DNA of 64,000 bases, taken from positions 160,929,869-160,993,868 of the forward strand of contig NC_084463.1 in the NCBI RefSeq assembly GCF_027409185.1. The letters are read 5' to 3'. The notes under the pieces are model-generated. The model searched no databases and was not told the origin of the DNA. It saw nothing but the letters and a program-made list of their open reading frames with translations. This document shows positions 20,533 to 32,589 of the stretch, piece by piece (position 1 is the stretch's first letter; the number at the start of each line of letters is the position of its first letter). This stretch comes from Cynocephalus volans. Taxonomy: Eukaryota; Chordata; Mammalia; Dermoptera; Cynocephalidae. The position numbers and the translations under genes are program-made.

Positions 20533-22860
20533 ATCAGTTCACAGAGGAAGAGAAGACTAAGGCCTGGTTTGCAGATGGTTCTGCACAATATGCAGGCACC
20601 ACCCAAAGGTGGACAGCTGCAGTGCCAGCCCCTTTCTGGGACATCCTTGAAGGACAGTGGTGAGGGCAAATCTTCTCAATGAGCAGAACTTCAGGTTCTG
20701 CACCTGGTTGTGTACTTTGATTGGAAGGAGAAATGGGCAGGTGTGCTATTGTACACTGATTCACGGGCTGTAGCCAATGGTTTGGCTGGATGTTCAGGGA
20801 CTTGGAAGGAACATGACTGGAAAATTGGTGAGAGGTATATTTGGGGAAGAGATGTGGATAGACTTCTCTGAATGGGCAAAGGGTGTGAAGATATCTGTTT
20901 CCCATGTGAATGCCCAATCTGCCAGCAGCAAAGACCAACACTGAATGCCCAATATGGCACCATTCCTGGGGTGATCAGCCAGTCACCTGGTGGCAGGTTG
21001 ATTACCTTGCACTGCTTCCATCATGGAAGTGGCAGCATTTTGTCCTTGCTGGAGTAGGCACTTACTCTGGCTATGGATTTGCCTTCCCAGCATGAAATGC
21101 TGCCCAGGGACACGTGGGGAAGCTGCTCCCCACACCAGCACCCCAGCTGCTTTGGCTGCTCCAGCCATGGCTAAATTGGCCCCAGGTGTGACTGGACACA
21201 CAGCTTTGGTGGCATCCATGTGGTGTTAAGTTTGTAGTCTCACAGAATGCCAGAGCTGTGAGGCTTGGGAGCCTCCACCCCAATTTCAAAGAATTTATAG
21301 CAAAGCCTGGGGGCCCAGGAAGAGATCTGTCATGGGGGTGGATTCACCCCATACAGTCTTTGCTGGAGCAATGCTGAGAGAAAATGTAGGGTTGGAGTTG
21401 CAGCAGAGAAGCCCTATCAGTGGTGTGTCTAGTGGAGTCCTGGCAGTGAGCCTGCCATAGAGACCCCAGAATTGTGGAGCTACTGGTGTGCGATGCCAGC
21501 CTGCAAGAGCTAAAGCATGGCCAGACCGGGAAAGCCATAGAAGTGGAGCTGCCTGAGAACTTGGGGACTCAACCTCCACACCAGTGTGCCGAGGACGTCA
21601 AATACGTAGTCAAAGTACATGATTCTCCAGCTTTAAGATTCAATGCAGAAGCCTCTGGGGCCAACCCTTCCATTACAGGCCCGAGGCCTAGGGAGACAGA
21701 AGGGTCTTGGGGAACAGGCCTGAGGTGCCCTCTACGGGCTCGCTTCTGCCGAAACTACTATCTGTGGACTCATGGAATGCCTTATCCGTCATCATGGTAT
21801 TCCACACAGCATTGCTTCTGACCAAGGAACTGAGTTCACAGCCAAAGAAGTGTGGCAATGGGCTCACGCTCATGGAATTCGCTGGTCTTACTGTATTCCC
21901 CATCATCCTGAAGGAGTGGGTCTGATAGAACAGTGGAATGGCCTTTTAAATTCACAGTTACAGTGCCAGCGAGGTGACAACACCCTGCTGATTGGACCCA
22001 GTGGGCATGAAGTAGCGACTACTCTGGACTTATAGTAAGACATTTGTGTGTCAGAGGATGGTAAATAAATCCAACTAAAATACAGGGGCTTCTACCTCTG
22101 TTAAATTTCTAGGGGTTCAATGGTGTGAGGCATGTTGAGATATCCCTTCTAAGGTGACGGATAAGTCATTACATCTGGCCCCTCCTACAACTAAGAAAAA
22201 AGCACAATACCTAGTGGGCCTATTTGGATTTGGAGGCAACATATTTCTCATTTGGGTGTATTACTCTGGCCCATCTACCGAGTAACCCGAAAGGCTGCTA
22301 GTTTTGAGTGGGGCCCAGAATGGGAGAAGGCTCTGCAACAGGTCCAGGCTGCTGTGCAAGCTGCTCTGAATCTTGGGTCACATGATCCAGCAGACCCAAT
22401 GACCCTTGAGGTGTCAGTGGCAGGTAGGCATGCTGTTTGGAGCCTTTGGCAGGGCCCTATAGGTGAATCACGCAGAGACCCATAGGATTTTGGAGCAAGG
22501 CCCTACCATCATCCGCAGATAACTACTCTCCTTTTGAGAAACAGCTCTGACCCTGCTACTGGGCCTTAGTTCAATCTGAACGCTTGACTATGGGCCATCA
22601 AGTTACCATGCAACCTGAGCTGCCCATCATAAACTGGGTGTTATTGGACCCAGGAAGCCATGAGGGTGAACGTGCACAGCAGCCCTTGATCATCAAATGG
22701 AAGTGGTATATACATGATTGGGCCCGAGCAGGTCCTGAAGGCACAAGTAAGTTACATGAAGAAGTGGCCCAAATGCCCATGGTTCCTACTCCTGCTGCAC
22801 TGCCGTCTCTCCCCAGCCTGCACCTGTGGCCTCATGGGGAATTCTCTGATCACTTGACAA
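20533..22860 (+). pseudogene. ERV-L pol fragment in circularly permuted order
   Basis: Plus-strand order: RNase H start (near 20545-20690), integrase N-terminal part to about 21111, an inserted MaLR piece (21112-21747), integrase core (21748 to about 21970, with the visible motif SIASDQGTEF), then reverse-transcriptase palm/connection sequence (about 21975-22480) running up to the start of RNase H (22860). Normal order is RT, RNase H, integrase. The right end (22849-22859, ATCACTTGACA) overlaps the left end (20533-20543, ATCAGTTCACA) by about 11 similar bases. Stops and frameshifts throughout. Confidence 0.7.
21112..21747 (+). mobile_element. Permuted MaLR internal fragment inside the integrase
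   Basis: 636 bp equivalent to the minus-strand interval of provirus 1 between about 18633 and 17968, but opened at about 18535. It begins GCCCAGGGACACGTGG and ends ...CTCTACGGGCTCGCT, which are neighbours in provirus 1 (GGGGCTCACC then GCCCAGGGCC). The two natural ends are joined at about 21647-21652 (GATTCAATG / CAGAAGCC). Confidence 0.75.
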
Positions 22861-22888
22861 GGGTTGGACTTGTGAAGGTTAATTCTAG

Positions 22889-23383
22889 GTGTCAACTTGA
22901 TTAGATTAAGGAACACTGAGAAACCTAGTAAAGCTATCTTTTTAGGTGTGTCCATGAGGGTGCTTCCAGAAGAGATTTAGCATGAGAACCTGAGTGGACT
23001 GGGTGGGAAAGATTCATCTTCAATATGGGCGGGCACCATCCAATCCACTGGGAGCCCCAAGAGAACAAAAAATGGAGAAAAAAGACAAATCGGTCTCTCT
23101 ATCCACTGGAGCTGGGATACACTCTTCTCTCCTGTCTGTGAACATCAGAGCTCAAGACCCTTCAGCTTTTGGGTTCCAGGACTTACACAAACAGCACCAT
23201 CAGCTTCCCTGGTTTTGAGGCCTTCAGACTTGGACTGAGCCACGCTACCGGTATCCAGTTTGCAGATGGCCTATCATGGGACTTCTCTTCACAATTGCAT
23301 GAGCTAATTCCCCTAATAAATCCCCTCTCATATGTCTATAATATATCCTGTCGATTCTGTAGCTCTGGAGAACCCTAATACAG
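22889..23383 (+). mobile_element. ERV-L type LTR (MLT2-like), sense
   Basis: Begins near GGTTAATTCTAGGTGTCAAC and ends CTCTGGAGAACCCTAATACA, with a poly(A) signal (CCTAATAAATCCCC). It directly follows the permuted pol, so it is the probable 3' LTR of that element. The subfamily name is uncertain. Confidence 0.7.
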
Positions 23384-23540
23384 AAGTGTGCCTTCCTTCT
23401 CTATTTTCTGAAAGAATTTGTGTAGGATTGGTGTTATTTCTTCCTTAACTGTGATAGAATTCATCAGTGAGCCATCTTGGCCTGGCATTTCCTTTGTTGG
23501 AAGGTTTTGATATATGAATTCAATTTCTAAAATAGAAATA

Positions 23541-24177
23541 TGTTGCACTCTCTTTGTCCTCACACAAATTTGCCACCTCTCTCCCCTGGGTGATGGAGAT
23601 GCAAAGGATTACTCAAAGCCCATTTCCTCTGAGCAGTGAGACACCCCAAAGGGGTTAACTTCCCGGAACCCACAAGAGAGAGGGATTCCTCCTTGGGAAA
23701 CTAACATTGAACTGGGGTTCTGCCTCAGTATTTATTCTCCAGGCCAGAAAGTTACAGAAAAAGAATGTAGGCGGAGTTATGGCTAAGTACAGTTTAACAA
23801 TAGAAGCTGGTAACATCAGTGAAATAATGAAGTGACATTCCATAATGCAATTTGCAAAAGGTTAAGTCAATCCACCAACAAAAGCTTGTTCTTAGCAAAC
23901 ACTGTCCTCTCCCATAGCAGTTTCCTCAGTATTTTTACATAACAATCAGTAGGTGAACCTGCTCTCAAGGGCATCTGTCCTTGAAAGCCAGCAACTTTGC
24001 TATTTTACAATTCTTATCTTCAACAAAGACTTTAGCCTGGGGAAAGTTTCCTGTCTTTTGCAAGGTTCACATTTCTATATGTAATTTTAAGAAGTTAGGC
24101 TAAACCTGAAACTGCAGGGCTTTGGAAACTAGGCCCTGTGAAATACATTTGCTTTATAAATGTTAGTGTACTCCACA
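23541..24177 (-). mobile_element. Class II (ERVK)-like solo LTR
   Basis: 637 bp with TG...CA ends (TGTTGCACTC ... CTCCACA) and a 6-bp duplication GAAATA (23535-23540, 24178-24183), the length typical of betaretrovirus-like elements. On the minus strand it holds GAGAATAAATACTGAGGCAG (a likely TATA or poly(A) box). The L1 continues on both sides, so both ends are certain. Orientation is inferred from the box. Confidence 0.75.
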
Positions 24178-25059
24178 GAAATAGGCCTATGCTATTTATA
24201 TTTTATATTTCTTCTTGAATCAGTTCCAGCCATTTGTATCTTTTAAGTGTTTGTCCATTTCACATAGGTCATTGAATTTATTGGCATAAAGTGTTCATAA
24301 TGTTTCCTTGTTATCCTTTGTCATCTTTCAAAGTGATTTAAATAATAAGAAAAAATCTTATATGTTTACCCATGTAGTTACCATAACCGTTTCTGGTGTT
24401 CATTGCTTTTTGTAAATCCATGTTTTAATCTTATGTCATTTTCCTTCTATCTGAAGGAATTCTTAACATTTCTTTTTTTTTTTTCTTTCCTTGACATTTC
24501 TTATAGTGTGGATTTTATGTCTTAAAAAGTCTTTATTTTATCTTTGAAAGATATCTTTGCTGTGTATAGAATTTTATGCTGATAGGTTTTTTTTTCTTTT
24601 AGTACTTTAAAGAGGTTTCTTCACTGTCTTCTTGTTTGCATTGTTACCAACAAGAAATATGTTGCCACCCATATTTTTATTTATCTGTGTGTAATATGCC
24701 TATTTTTTTCTGACTGCTTCTAAGCTTTTCTTTTTATCACTGGTTTTGAATAATTTGACTATGATATACCTTGATGTCAGGTTGTTTTTGTTCTTATTTC
24801 TTCATGTTTCTTGTGCTTGGGGTAAGTTGAACTTTTTAGATCTGTGGGTTTATAGTTTCCATCAAATTTGGAAAAATGTTGGTTATTATTTCTCCAGATA
24901 TTTTTTCTGTCCCACTCTACTTATTTGGAGACTGTGCCACTTGAAGTTGTCCCACAGCTCAATGATGTACTTTTCATTCTTTGTATTTTCTTTTTTCACT
25001 GTGTTTCATTTCAGATAGTTTCTACTGCCATATCTTCTAGTTCATTAATCCTGGAGATG

Positions 25060-25150
25060 GCCAGTTAGCTTACTTGGTTAGAGCACAGTGTTATAACAGC
25101 AAGGGTTTGGATCCCTGTACTGGCCAGCCACCAAAACAAATAATCAAAAA
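25060..25150 (+). mobile_element. CYN SINE (tRNA-Ile-like form)
   Basis: GGCCAGTTAGCTTACTTGGT, then TTTGGATCCCTGTACTGGCC and a CCACCAAAACAAA tail. Confidence 0.85.
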
Positions 25151-25584
25151 AACTCAAATCTTTTTTCCTATGATGTCTAATCTGCCATTAATCCCATTCA
25201 GTGTATTTTTCATCTCAGACATCGCAGTTTCCATCCCAGGGAGTTTGGTATGGGAATTTCTATATCTTCTATGTCTCTACTTAATTTTTGAACATATGGA
25301 ATACAATTGTAATAATTCTTAATATATCCTTATCTGTCGATTCTAACATCTTTTAGTTCTCATTCAGTTTCAATTGATTGATTTTTCTTTGTATTATGAG
25401 TCACATTTTCTTTCATTTTTGCATGTCAGTAATCTTTTATTGGATGCCAGACATGAATTTCACTTTTTTGGGTGATAGGATATTTTTGTATTCCTATACA
25501 TATTCTTGAGTTGTGTTCTGGCACATGGTTAAATTACTTTGAAGTGGTTTGGTTCTTTTGAGCCTTGTTCTTAAGATTTTGAGG

Positions 25585-26335
25585 CTTTTTCTCTCATGCC
25601 AGCCAGTTCTCTTGACAACTGGGTGTCCACAATTCAATTCTCACACTATCCAGAATTATCCTAGAGCTCACAGATTAAAGACTCAGTCCCACAAGATTGC
25701 CCACAATTTAGATGCTAGTTACAAATGGGGAACCAAACCTACCTGCATTTCTGCCCAGGAATTACAAATGTAGGGGTTCCCATGACATCCCCCTCTCAGG
25801 TTGATAATATGCTAGAATGACTCACAGAACTCAGGAAAGCACTTTACTTACTATTATGAGTTTATTGTAAAGGTTACAACTCAGGAACAGCCAAATGAAA
25901 GAGGCATAGGGCAAGGTTCGGGGAGGGGTACACAGAGCTTTTATGTCCTCTCCAGTTGTGCCACCCTCCCAGAACCTTGATGTGTTTACCTACCAAGCTC
26001 CCTGAACCCTGTTGTTTAGGGTTTTTTAATGGCATATTCATTACTAGCCATAGTTAATCAAGCCATTGGTGACTGGTGATTGACTCAACCTCCAGCCCCT
26101 CTCCCCTCTGTGGAGGTTGCAGAGTGGGGCTAAAATTTCCAACACTCTAACCACATGGTTGGTTCCTCTGGCTACCAGCCCCCGTCCTGAAGGCATCTAG
26201 GGCCCCACCAATTGTCATCTCAGTAGCATACACTTAGTTATGTTTGAAAGGGGCTTATTATGAATAGCAAAAGACACTCCTATGACTCAGGAAATGCCAA
26301 GAGTTTTAGGAGCTCTGTGCCAGAAACCAGGGACA
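25585..26335 (-). mobile_element. Probable ERV LTR, antisense, family uncertain
   Basis: About 750 bp resembling a mammalian MER-type LTR in antisense, with the block GACTCACAGAACTCAGGAAA. I cannot name the subfamily. Confidence 0.5.
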
Positions 26336-26559
26336 AAGACTAAACATATTTTTTATTTGTTATTTATTTATTTATTTTTTATTATTTTTAAAAAATTTCA
26401 CCACAGATTTGTTAGGCAACACAAGGCACAAGACCAGCATTTAGTCTAGGGCTAATTATTCCTCACTACTGAGGCAAGATTATTCTAAGACTCTACTCAA
26501 TGCCTCATGTATTAGGAAGATTTCCATTCTGAGTGGTTGGAACAGGCATTAGCTTAGGC

Positions 26560-26855
26560 CTATAAATGTCAACCAGGTGAAGCTGGTTGATAGTGTTGCT
26601 CAGGGCTTCTACATACTTACCGATACTCTCTGTACTTTTCTATCAAGTGCAGAACGGAGTGCTGAAGTCTCCAGATGTAAATGTGCATTTGTCTGTTTCT
26701 CCCTTCAGTTCTGTCAGTTTTTGCTTCATGCATTTTGAAACTCTCTTATTGAGTGCATACATTTAGGGTGTTTATGTTTTCTTGATGAGAGAACCCCTTT
26801 ATAATTATGAAATCTCTCTTCTTGTTCTTAGTAATATTCCTTGTTCCAAAGAGAA
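26560..26855 (-). mobile_element. L1 fragment, antisense
   Basis: Antisense ORF2 piece similar to 52640-52850 (TGTCTGTTTCTCCCTTCAGT). Confidence 0.6.
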
Positions 26856-26966
26856 TTATGGCATCCACCCATCAGGTCAAATGACTGACACCATTGCTTT
26901 GTGTAAGCCCCTCCCTGCCCTTCATCTCCACATTAGATATAAGTCCACATCTAAAAGGTTACTGAG

Positions 26967-27137
26967 GGCCGACCCCGTGGCGCACGTGGGAGGGTGCAGC
27001 GCTGGGAGTGCAGCAGTGCTCCCGCCGTGGGTTTGGATCCTATATAGGGATGTCCGGTGCACTCACTGGCTGAGCGCAGTGCAGCTGGTCACAAAAAAGA
27101 CTAAATAAATAAATAAATAAATAATTTTTTAAAAAAA
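26967..27137 (+). mobile_element. CYN SINE, GC-rich form
   Basis: GGCCGACCCCGTGGCGCACG, GGGTTTGGATCC, then (AAAT)n tail. Flanked by GTTACTGAG (26958-26966, 27138-27146). Confidence 0.92.
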
Positions 27138-27146
27138 GTTACTGAG

Positions 27147-27780
27147 ATTAGATTCCCCACCCCCCCATGCCCCCATGAGGCATGATGGATCTCTAAAGAA
27201 AGATTAAGCTAAATAATGAAGAAAATAAATGTTCTGTGCTATCACGACAGTGTTGTTACCACTGGATGGATGGATGGACAGACGGATGCTCTTTAATGTC
27301 CCAGACAGACACCCCTTTATTCCTCCCATACTCCCCGCATGTCATCCTATCCCACAGCATCTCCTTTCTTGACTTCTAAACCATCCTTACCAGCAACCCT
27401 CCCACATCTCCTTCCATAGACTCTTTCCACCAGCTCCTCCATGCTCTGCCCAGCAAAGCCCCTGCTCTCTCTTCAATCTCTCCATCTACTGAGGACATTA
27501 GAAGGACATTCACATCACAATGAAGAAATTTTGCACTCTCATCTTGGCCCATCCCTTAAGCAGCTCCCTCTCCAATCCCCATTATCAATTATTCCAAACT
27601 TCAACCTCTATTTGCCTCTACACCCATCCTCACCCTCAACAGAAAACCTGGTCTGCTCCCCAAAAACTAGAGAACAAGGAAGAGGTTCTCAAATCCCAGG
27701 GCTCCTCAGCAGTGCCAAGGCCCCATGGCATCACAGGAGAAACATGCAGTCTTTTGATTCAACAAAATGTATTTTATTTT
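27147..27780. other. Mostly unique sequence with a (GGAT)n tract
   Basis: A short (GGAT)n/(GGAC) tract at 27263-27290. The rest holds C/T-rich sequence with no recognisable gene or repeat. Confidence 0.4.
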
Positions 27781-27784
27781 GGCT

Positions 27785-27975
27785 TCTATTTAATGTGTAC
27801 CTACTCTGCTAGCCCCTTTACATTCAATGTTTATTTATTCCTTATAGCCAACAATTGATAGAGGTGTTATTATGCACATTTTATAGATTAGGTAATTGAG
27901 GCTCAGAGAAGTTCAATTACTTGCCCAGTCGCATAGTTAATAATTGGCAGAGCAGGGATTCTTTCTGGAACATCA
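27785..27975 (-). repeat. MIR SINE
   Basis: Antisense MIR: TTATAGATTAGGTAATTGAG, GCTCAGAGAAGTTCAATTAC. Confidence 0.75.
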
Positions 27976-27996
27976 GTTTGTATGTTAAAACATTTT

Positions 27997-28117
27997 TTTT
28001 TTTTTTGTCTTTTTCGTGACCGGTGCTCAGCCAGTGAGTGCACCGGCCATTCCTATATAGGATCTGAACCCGCGGCGGGAGCGTCGCACTCTCCTGAGTG
28101 CGCCACGGGTTCGGCCC
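27997..28117 (-). mobile_element. CYN SINE, GC-rich form with short middle
   Basis: Flanked by TGTTAAAACATTTT (27983-27996, 28118-28131). The middle hairpin region is partly missing compared with the copy at 34901. Confidence 0.92.
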
Positions 28118-28131
28118 TGTTAAAACATTTT

Positions 28132-29990
28132 AAAGGTAGACATAACTTCATCAAGTTAAAAAGTAAAGTAAAAGAAGAAATAATATAAAATAAAATTTAA
28201 CAACAAAGTAATTTCAAAAGAATATAATCCAACTCTATCATTCATTACACTAAATGTGAGGGAGTGAATTTTCATAATAAAAGATAACCACTCAGCTTAG
28301 GTTAAAAAACCAAACCAGACAAAAACAGTGATACTAGCATAAAAACAAACATATGGACCAATGGAATAGAATGAAGAGCCCAGAAACAAACCTTTGCTTG
28401 AATGGTCAAACAATCTTCGACAGGGGAGCCAAGACCATTCAATACGGAGAAAACAATCTTATCAACAAACAGTGCTGAGAAAACCGAATATCCACATGCA
28501 AAAGAGTGAAGTTGGATCTTTACCTTATGCCATAAAAAAATTAATTAAAAATAGATCAAAGATAAACCTCAATTTATCGAGAAAAGCACAAGGGCTGAGT
28601 GGTTAGCTTGGTTGGTTAGAGCGGGGTGCTAACACCAAGGTCCAAGGTTTGATGTCTGTACTGGCCAGCCACCAAAAAGAAGAGGAAAGAAATAATAGTG
28701 AGGGACCTTGCCTTACGAGAAAGGGACCATTGTAGGACACTTTAATCGAACCAATATGGTATTGGCAAATGAATAGACAAACAGGGTCATGGAGTCAAAT
28801 TAGGCATACAGAAGTGGGTCCCAATCTGTTTGAGGATTTATTTTGTTTCTTTTTGATTTTTTATTTCATCTTGTTCTTATTTGAGAATTTAATATATGAC
28901 CCATGTTACATTTCAATTCAGCAGGACAGGGCTGGATTATGTAACGAGAGGTACTAGCACACAGTTCACTATCCATCTGGAGGAAAACACAGCTGGGCCT
29001 GTATCTTATACCAGCCCCCACCAGAAGGATCAAACTCTAAAATATAAAAAATAATGTAATAAGAATCTTGTTTTACAAATGTAAAAGATGAGAAGACCTT
29101 CTTAAGCAAGACAGGAAATCCAGAAGTCATGAAAGGAAAGATAGGCATATTTGACTATTTAAATGTCTGTATGCCAAAAGATGCTATGACAAAGTCAAGA
29201 GACAAAGAATAGATTTAGAAAAAATATTTGCAAAGCAGAAGACAATAGCAGCTTAACTAGGGTTTTTACAAATAAAGAAAGGGACGAACAACGCAAGGGG
29301 AAAATGAGTAAGCAAACAGAGAGACAATTCACGGAAGAAAAACTCCAGTGGCCAATAAACAAAGAAAAGATCTTAACCTGATTAAGTGTTTGGGAAATAC
29401 AAATTAGAGTGGTACTACTGTACCACTTTACCTGTCCGGGAAAAATTAAAAAGGGCTTTAACACCTGTTGATAACGGGGATGGGGAAAACAGGAATTTTA
29501 ACACATTTCTCATGGATATGAGATATGCTAATTAAAAAAAAAAAACTAAGCTATTTTCTAGTAAAATTGAAAATTATTACATCTTTCAGCCCAGTAGTCT
29601 CATTCACAGGACTCCATCCCTTAGACCTCAAGAGGGATTTATTGTAGCAATGTTGGTATTGGCACAGAACTGGAAACAAAGCAAAGGCCCACAGATAGCC
29701 AAACTCCACACTGTGAAATAAATAGCCATTAAAAAGAGTGAATTAGGCTGTAACAGTTGACTTTAAGAGAGTTCCACAAGGAATTGTTGAACAAGAAAAG
29801 AAAAGTGCATTTGATAAAAGCAATAGTGACTAAAAACCAAAAAATAAACACACCCTGTGTTTACACATTTGCACATATCTACAATTTATATATAGGTTTA
29901 TTCCTGATTATAATAGTATGGATAAAATATGGGAAGATACATATCAGGGTGTTAATCTGGGTTACCTAGGGGTGGGGTGAGAATTATGCC
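28132..29990 (+). mobile_element. L1 sense, ORF2 3' part and 3' UTR
   Basis: Contains ACATATGGACCAATGGAATA, AATACAAATTAGAGTGGTAC and the end region around 29700. Interrupted by a CYN SINE near 28596 and broken by many stops. Confidence 0.7.
28596..28690 (+). mobile_element. CYN SINE (tRNA-Ile-like form)
   Basis: TGGTTAGCTTGGTTGGTTAG, TACTGGCCAGCCACC and an A/G-rich tail. The anticodon region is shortened (GTGCTAACACC). Confidence 0.85.
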
Positions 29991-31305
29991 CCTGGACTTA
30001 CCCTTAGGTTATGTCCTTTAATTCTTGCAGGAGAATTATACTTTTTCCTGTGTTCTTGATTTTTCAACTGATCTTTTCAGGATCAGGACCAGCCACATAA
30101 TTTGTGGGGCTCAGAGCAAAATGAAAATGTGGGTCCCTTTGTTCAAAAATTACTAAGAACTTTCAAGATGGTGATGATGGAGCATTAAACCAAGCGCAGG
30201 GCCCTTAGAAGAGCTGGGCCCTGTGCCGTGCACAGGTCACATGCCTGTGAAATTGACCTTGCTCAAGATCCAGAAAAACACAAATGTCCCAAGAAATGCC
30301 AAGAAGGAATTCCCGTATGGAAACATTAGAAAGCAGAAGCAGTGGCCCGGTAGCAGCTGCAGGCACCTTTCCACCCTAAGAGGAATCGCTTGACAAAACC
30401 AATGGGCTGAGTTGGCGACATGGAGAGATGGAAGGACCCCGGGTGGGGATGGTGCCACCTTTGAGCCACTGGGTCAGCCAGCCTTGGGGCTGCTCTTCCT
30501 CCAGGGAGGTAAGAACCCTGGTTTACTGAGCAAGTTTATTCTTGGTTTTCTATTATTTACAACCAAGAATGTCCAACTGATACATGTGCTACAGAAACTT
30601 CCATCCTCATCTTTGTGGCCCCTTCTGGTTCCCCTCCAATCGCTCCCTCCAAAGAGGAAAAAACATTTTTTTTCTTCCACTTTTTCTCTAACTTTTCATT
30701 CAGATTCAAACAACCTTAAAGGAGAGTTTATTCGTGGTGCTTCCATTTCCTCATCTCCCACACAGTCTGGCTTTCTCCTACACCTCTGCCAAGAACCCCC
30801 CTCTGAGGTCTGTGATGACCCCAGAACTGCCCAGCCCAGGGGGCATTTTCCAGGCCTTGCTGCTCTCCGTGCTGAAGATCCCCAGACCTGAGCCTTCAGC
30901 CGGAGATCCTCTGCCCAGCTCAGGCTCCTCTGCCCAGCAGCCTGCGGGGCACACCTACTTTAAATTCAGCAAGCATTTCAATGGATTTGGATCTTATTAA
31001 GCACAACCACAGCGTCTGCATTTGGAAAATAGAGTCAGCGTCCATTTTTTTAGTGAAGAGACAGTGAGTTTAAGGATTCTCCTCCTGCAGGATCTGAGAC
31101 CCCCAAAGATCTGGGACCTGGTAGGGAACCACTGGCCCCCAGCAGGTTCAAGCTCCCCGTCTTCTGGCCCCTGCCAGGTCTTCTTCTCTCACTACATTCT
31201 TGGTTGCACCTCAACCTCCGGCCCCCCTCAGCCCTTGCCTTCACGGCTGCAAGCACCTTCCAGCTGAACTCAGGCTGCTACTGCTGCCGTGTCCCCCACA
31301 ACCCA
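29991..31305. other. Intergenic, old repeats not named
   Basis: 30050-30240 resembles a diverged mammalian repeat (TTCAAGATGGTGATGATGGA, GCAGGGCCCTTAGAAGAG) that I cannot assign. The 159-codon frame at 30412-30891 has no recognisable domain, so I do not call a gene. Confidence 0.35.
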
Positions 31306-31309
31306 TATT

Positions 31310-31690
31310 CCCTCAATCATCTTTTGAAGCTTTCTTTAGATAATGTCATTCCCTTGCTCCATATTCTCCCATAGCTTTTTATGGCACGTAAAGCTAAATC
31401 TGACTTCCTAACAAAAGTGCCATAAAAGGCTCCACGGTCAGGGCCTGCCAGCTCTCTGACTCCTGGATCGTCACACATCCGCTCCCCACCCCCCAGCTTC
31501 TCTTTCCTGGCATACTCTGAGTTGTGCCTCCTCCTTGCACCCCAAGCTTGACCTCTGTTCTTGCCATCCCCTCTGCTTGGAACATGCCTCCCCGGATCTC
31601 CTGAGGCTGCCCCTTCTCACATTCAGGTCTCAGATCACATGTCATCTCTTGCAGTGGACATCCTGGCTGCCTCCCTACAGCTGTCCCACC
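31310..31690 (+). repeat. L2 LINE, sense
   Basis: L2 3' half: TCCCTTGCTCCATATTCTCC, CCTCTGCTTGGAACATGCCT, TCAGGTCTCAGATCACATGT. Confidence 0.75.
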
Positions 31691-32229
31691 CTCCCCCAGC
31701 TGAAACACCCATGCTGTTTGGATGGGATTGACCCACCGCAGCTGCAGGGCCCCGGTTTGTCTAAAGCAGTGAGCTTCCATCCCATTGGCCACGGGGATTG
31801 GCTAAAGCAGAGGCTCATGTCCTAAAATGGTCCAATTCAAGGGCAACCCAGGAATTTCCTTCCACAGCTGGCGAAGACAGTTTTCTCCTTGGAAATGGCC
31901 TCAGACACAGGCAGGCCCTAGAGCTGGGGGCAACCATCTCTTGTGCATAAGAAGGTAACTCTGAGGGGGCCAGAGTGGAAAGACAGAATCTGCATTGGTG
32001 GCAACACTGTTGAGTCTCCAGATGAAACCATCTCTGGAGCCCTGCATGCCTTTGGGCTACGGGGCCAGAGATCTCCCCTTATTAAGCCAGCTTGAGCAGG
32101 GCAGTGGGGGACTTGCTGTGGTCGAATCCTGGCTGACAGCCCTTGGAGAGGCCCACACTGACCAGCCACACTGATCCCAGCCAAGTCACACTGTTTTACC
32201 ATGGCCGCAGCACTTACCACTTAGGACTG
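31691..32229. other. No feature recognised
   Basis: Unique-looking GC-moderate sequence without coding or repeat signature that I can support. Confidence 0.4.
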
Positions 32230-32560
32230 CTTTTTCCTTTATTTAACTGTCCGGGGCTGCCCATTAAAGCAGGGGCCTCATCTGTTTTTGCTCATGTTGC
32301 TCATAGTTGGTGCTCAATTAATGCTGTTCCACTACTGAGGCCCTGCTCAGCCCGCTGTTTCTGTTCTCTTTTCTCCCCGTCTTTGCTGTTGCTATTCCCA
32401 TTGCCTGACATGTCCCCAACCGCTTTCAATGGTTAACACCTTCTCATCCTGGAAGCCACAAGTCAGATATCATATGCTCTGAGACCCCCTTCCTGGACCC
32501 CTGCCCTGGGCTTCCTTCCCATCGTACAGGACTCTCCGCAGTAACTGTCAGTGCACATCT
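32230..32560 (+). repeat. L2 LINE pieces, sense
   Basis: TTAAAGCAGGGGCCTCATCT, GGTGCTCAATTAATGCTG, and a second piece with AAGTCAGATATCATATGCTC. Confidence 0.6.
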
Positions 32561-32589
32561 CGGGCTCCCTGGTGAGACCATGTGTTTCA

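Larger units (their letters stand above)
23385..25584 (-). mobile_element. Long L1 antisense stretch with two insertions
   Basis: Old L1 antisense (23385-23540, 24178-25058, 25150-25584) interrupted by a class II-like LTR and a CYN SINE. Frames are short and broken. Confidence 0.7.

Noticed and set aside
20533-22860. Domesticated integrase gene
   Set aside because: Core fragments are separated, permuted and broken by stops; no frame spans a full domain.
30412-30891. 159-codon plus-strand frame
   Set aside because: No recognisable domain, no splice context, ordinary length for this base composition; it covers uncharacterised repeat-like sequence.
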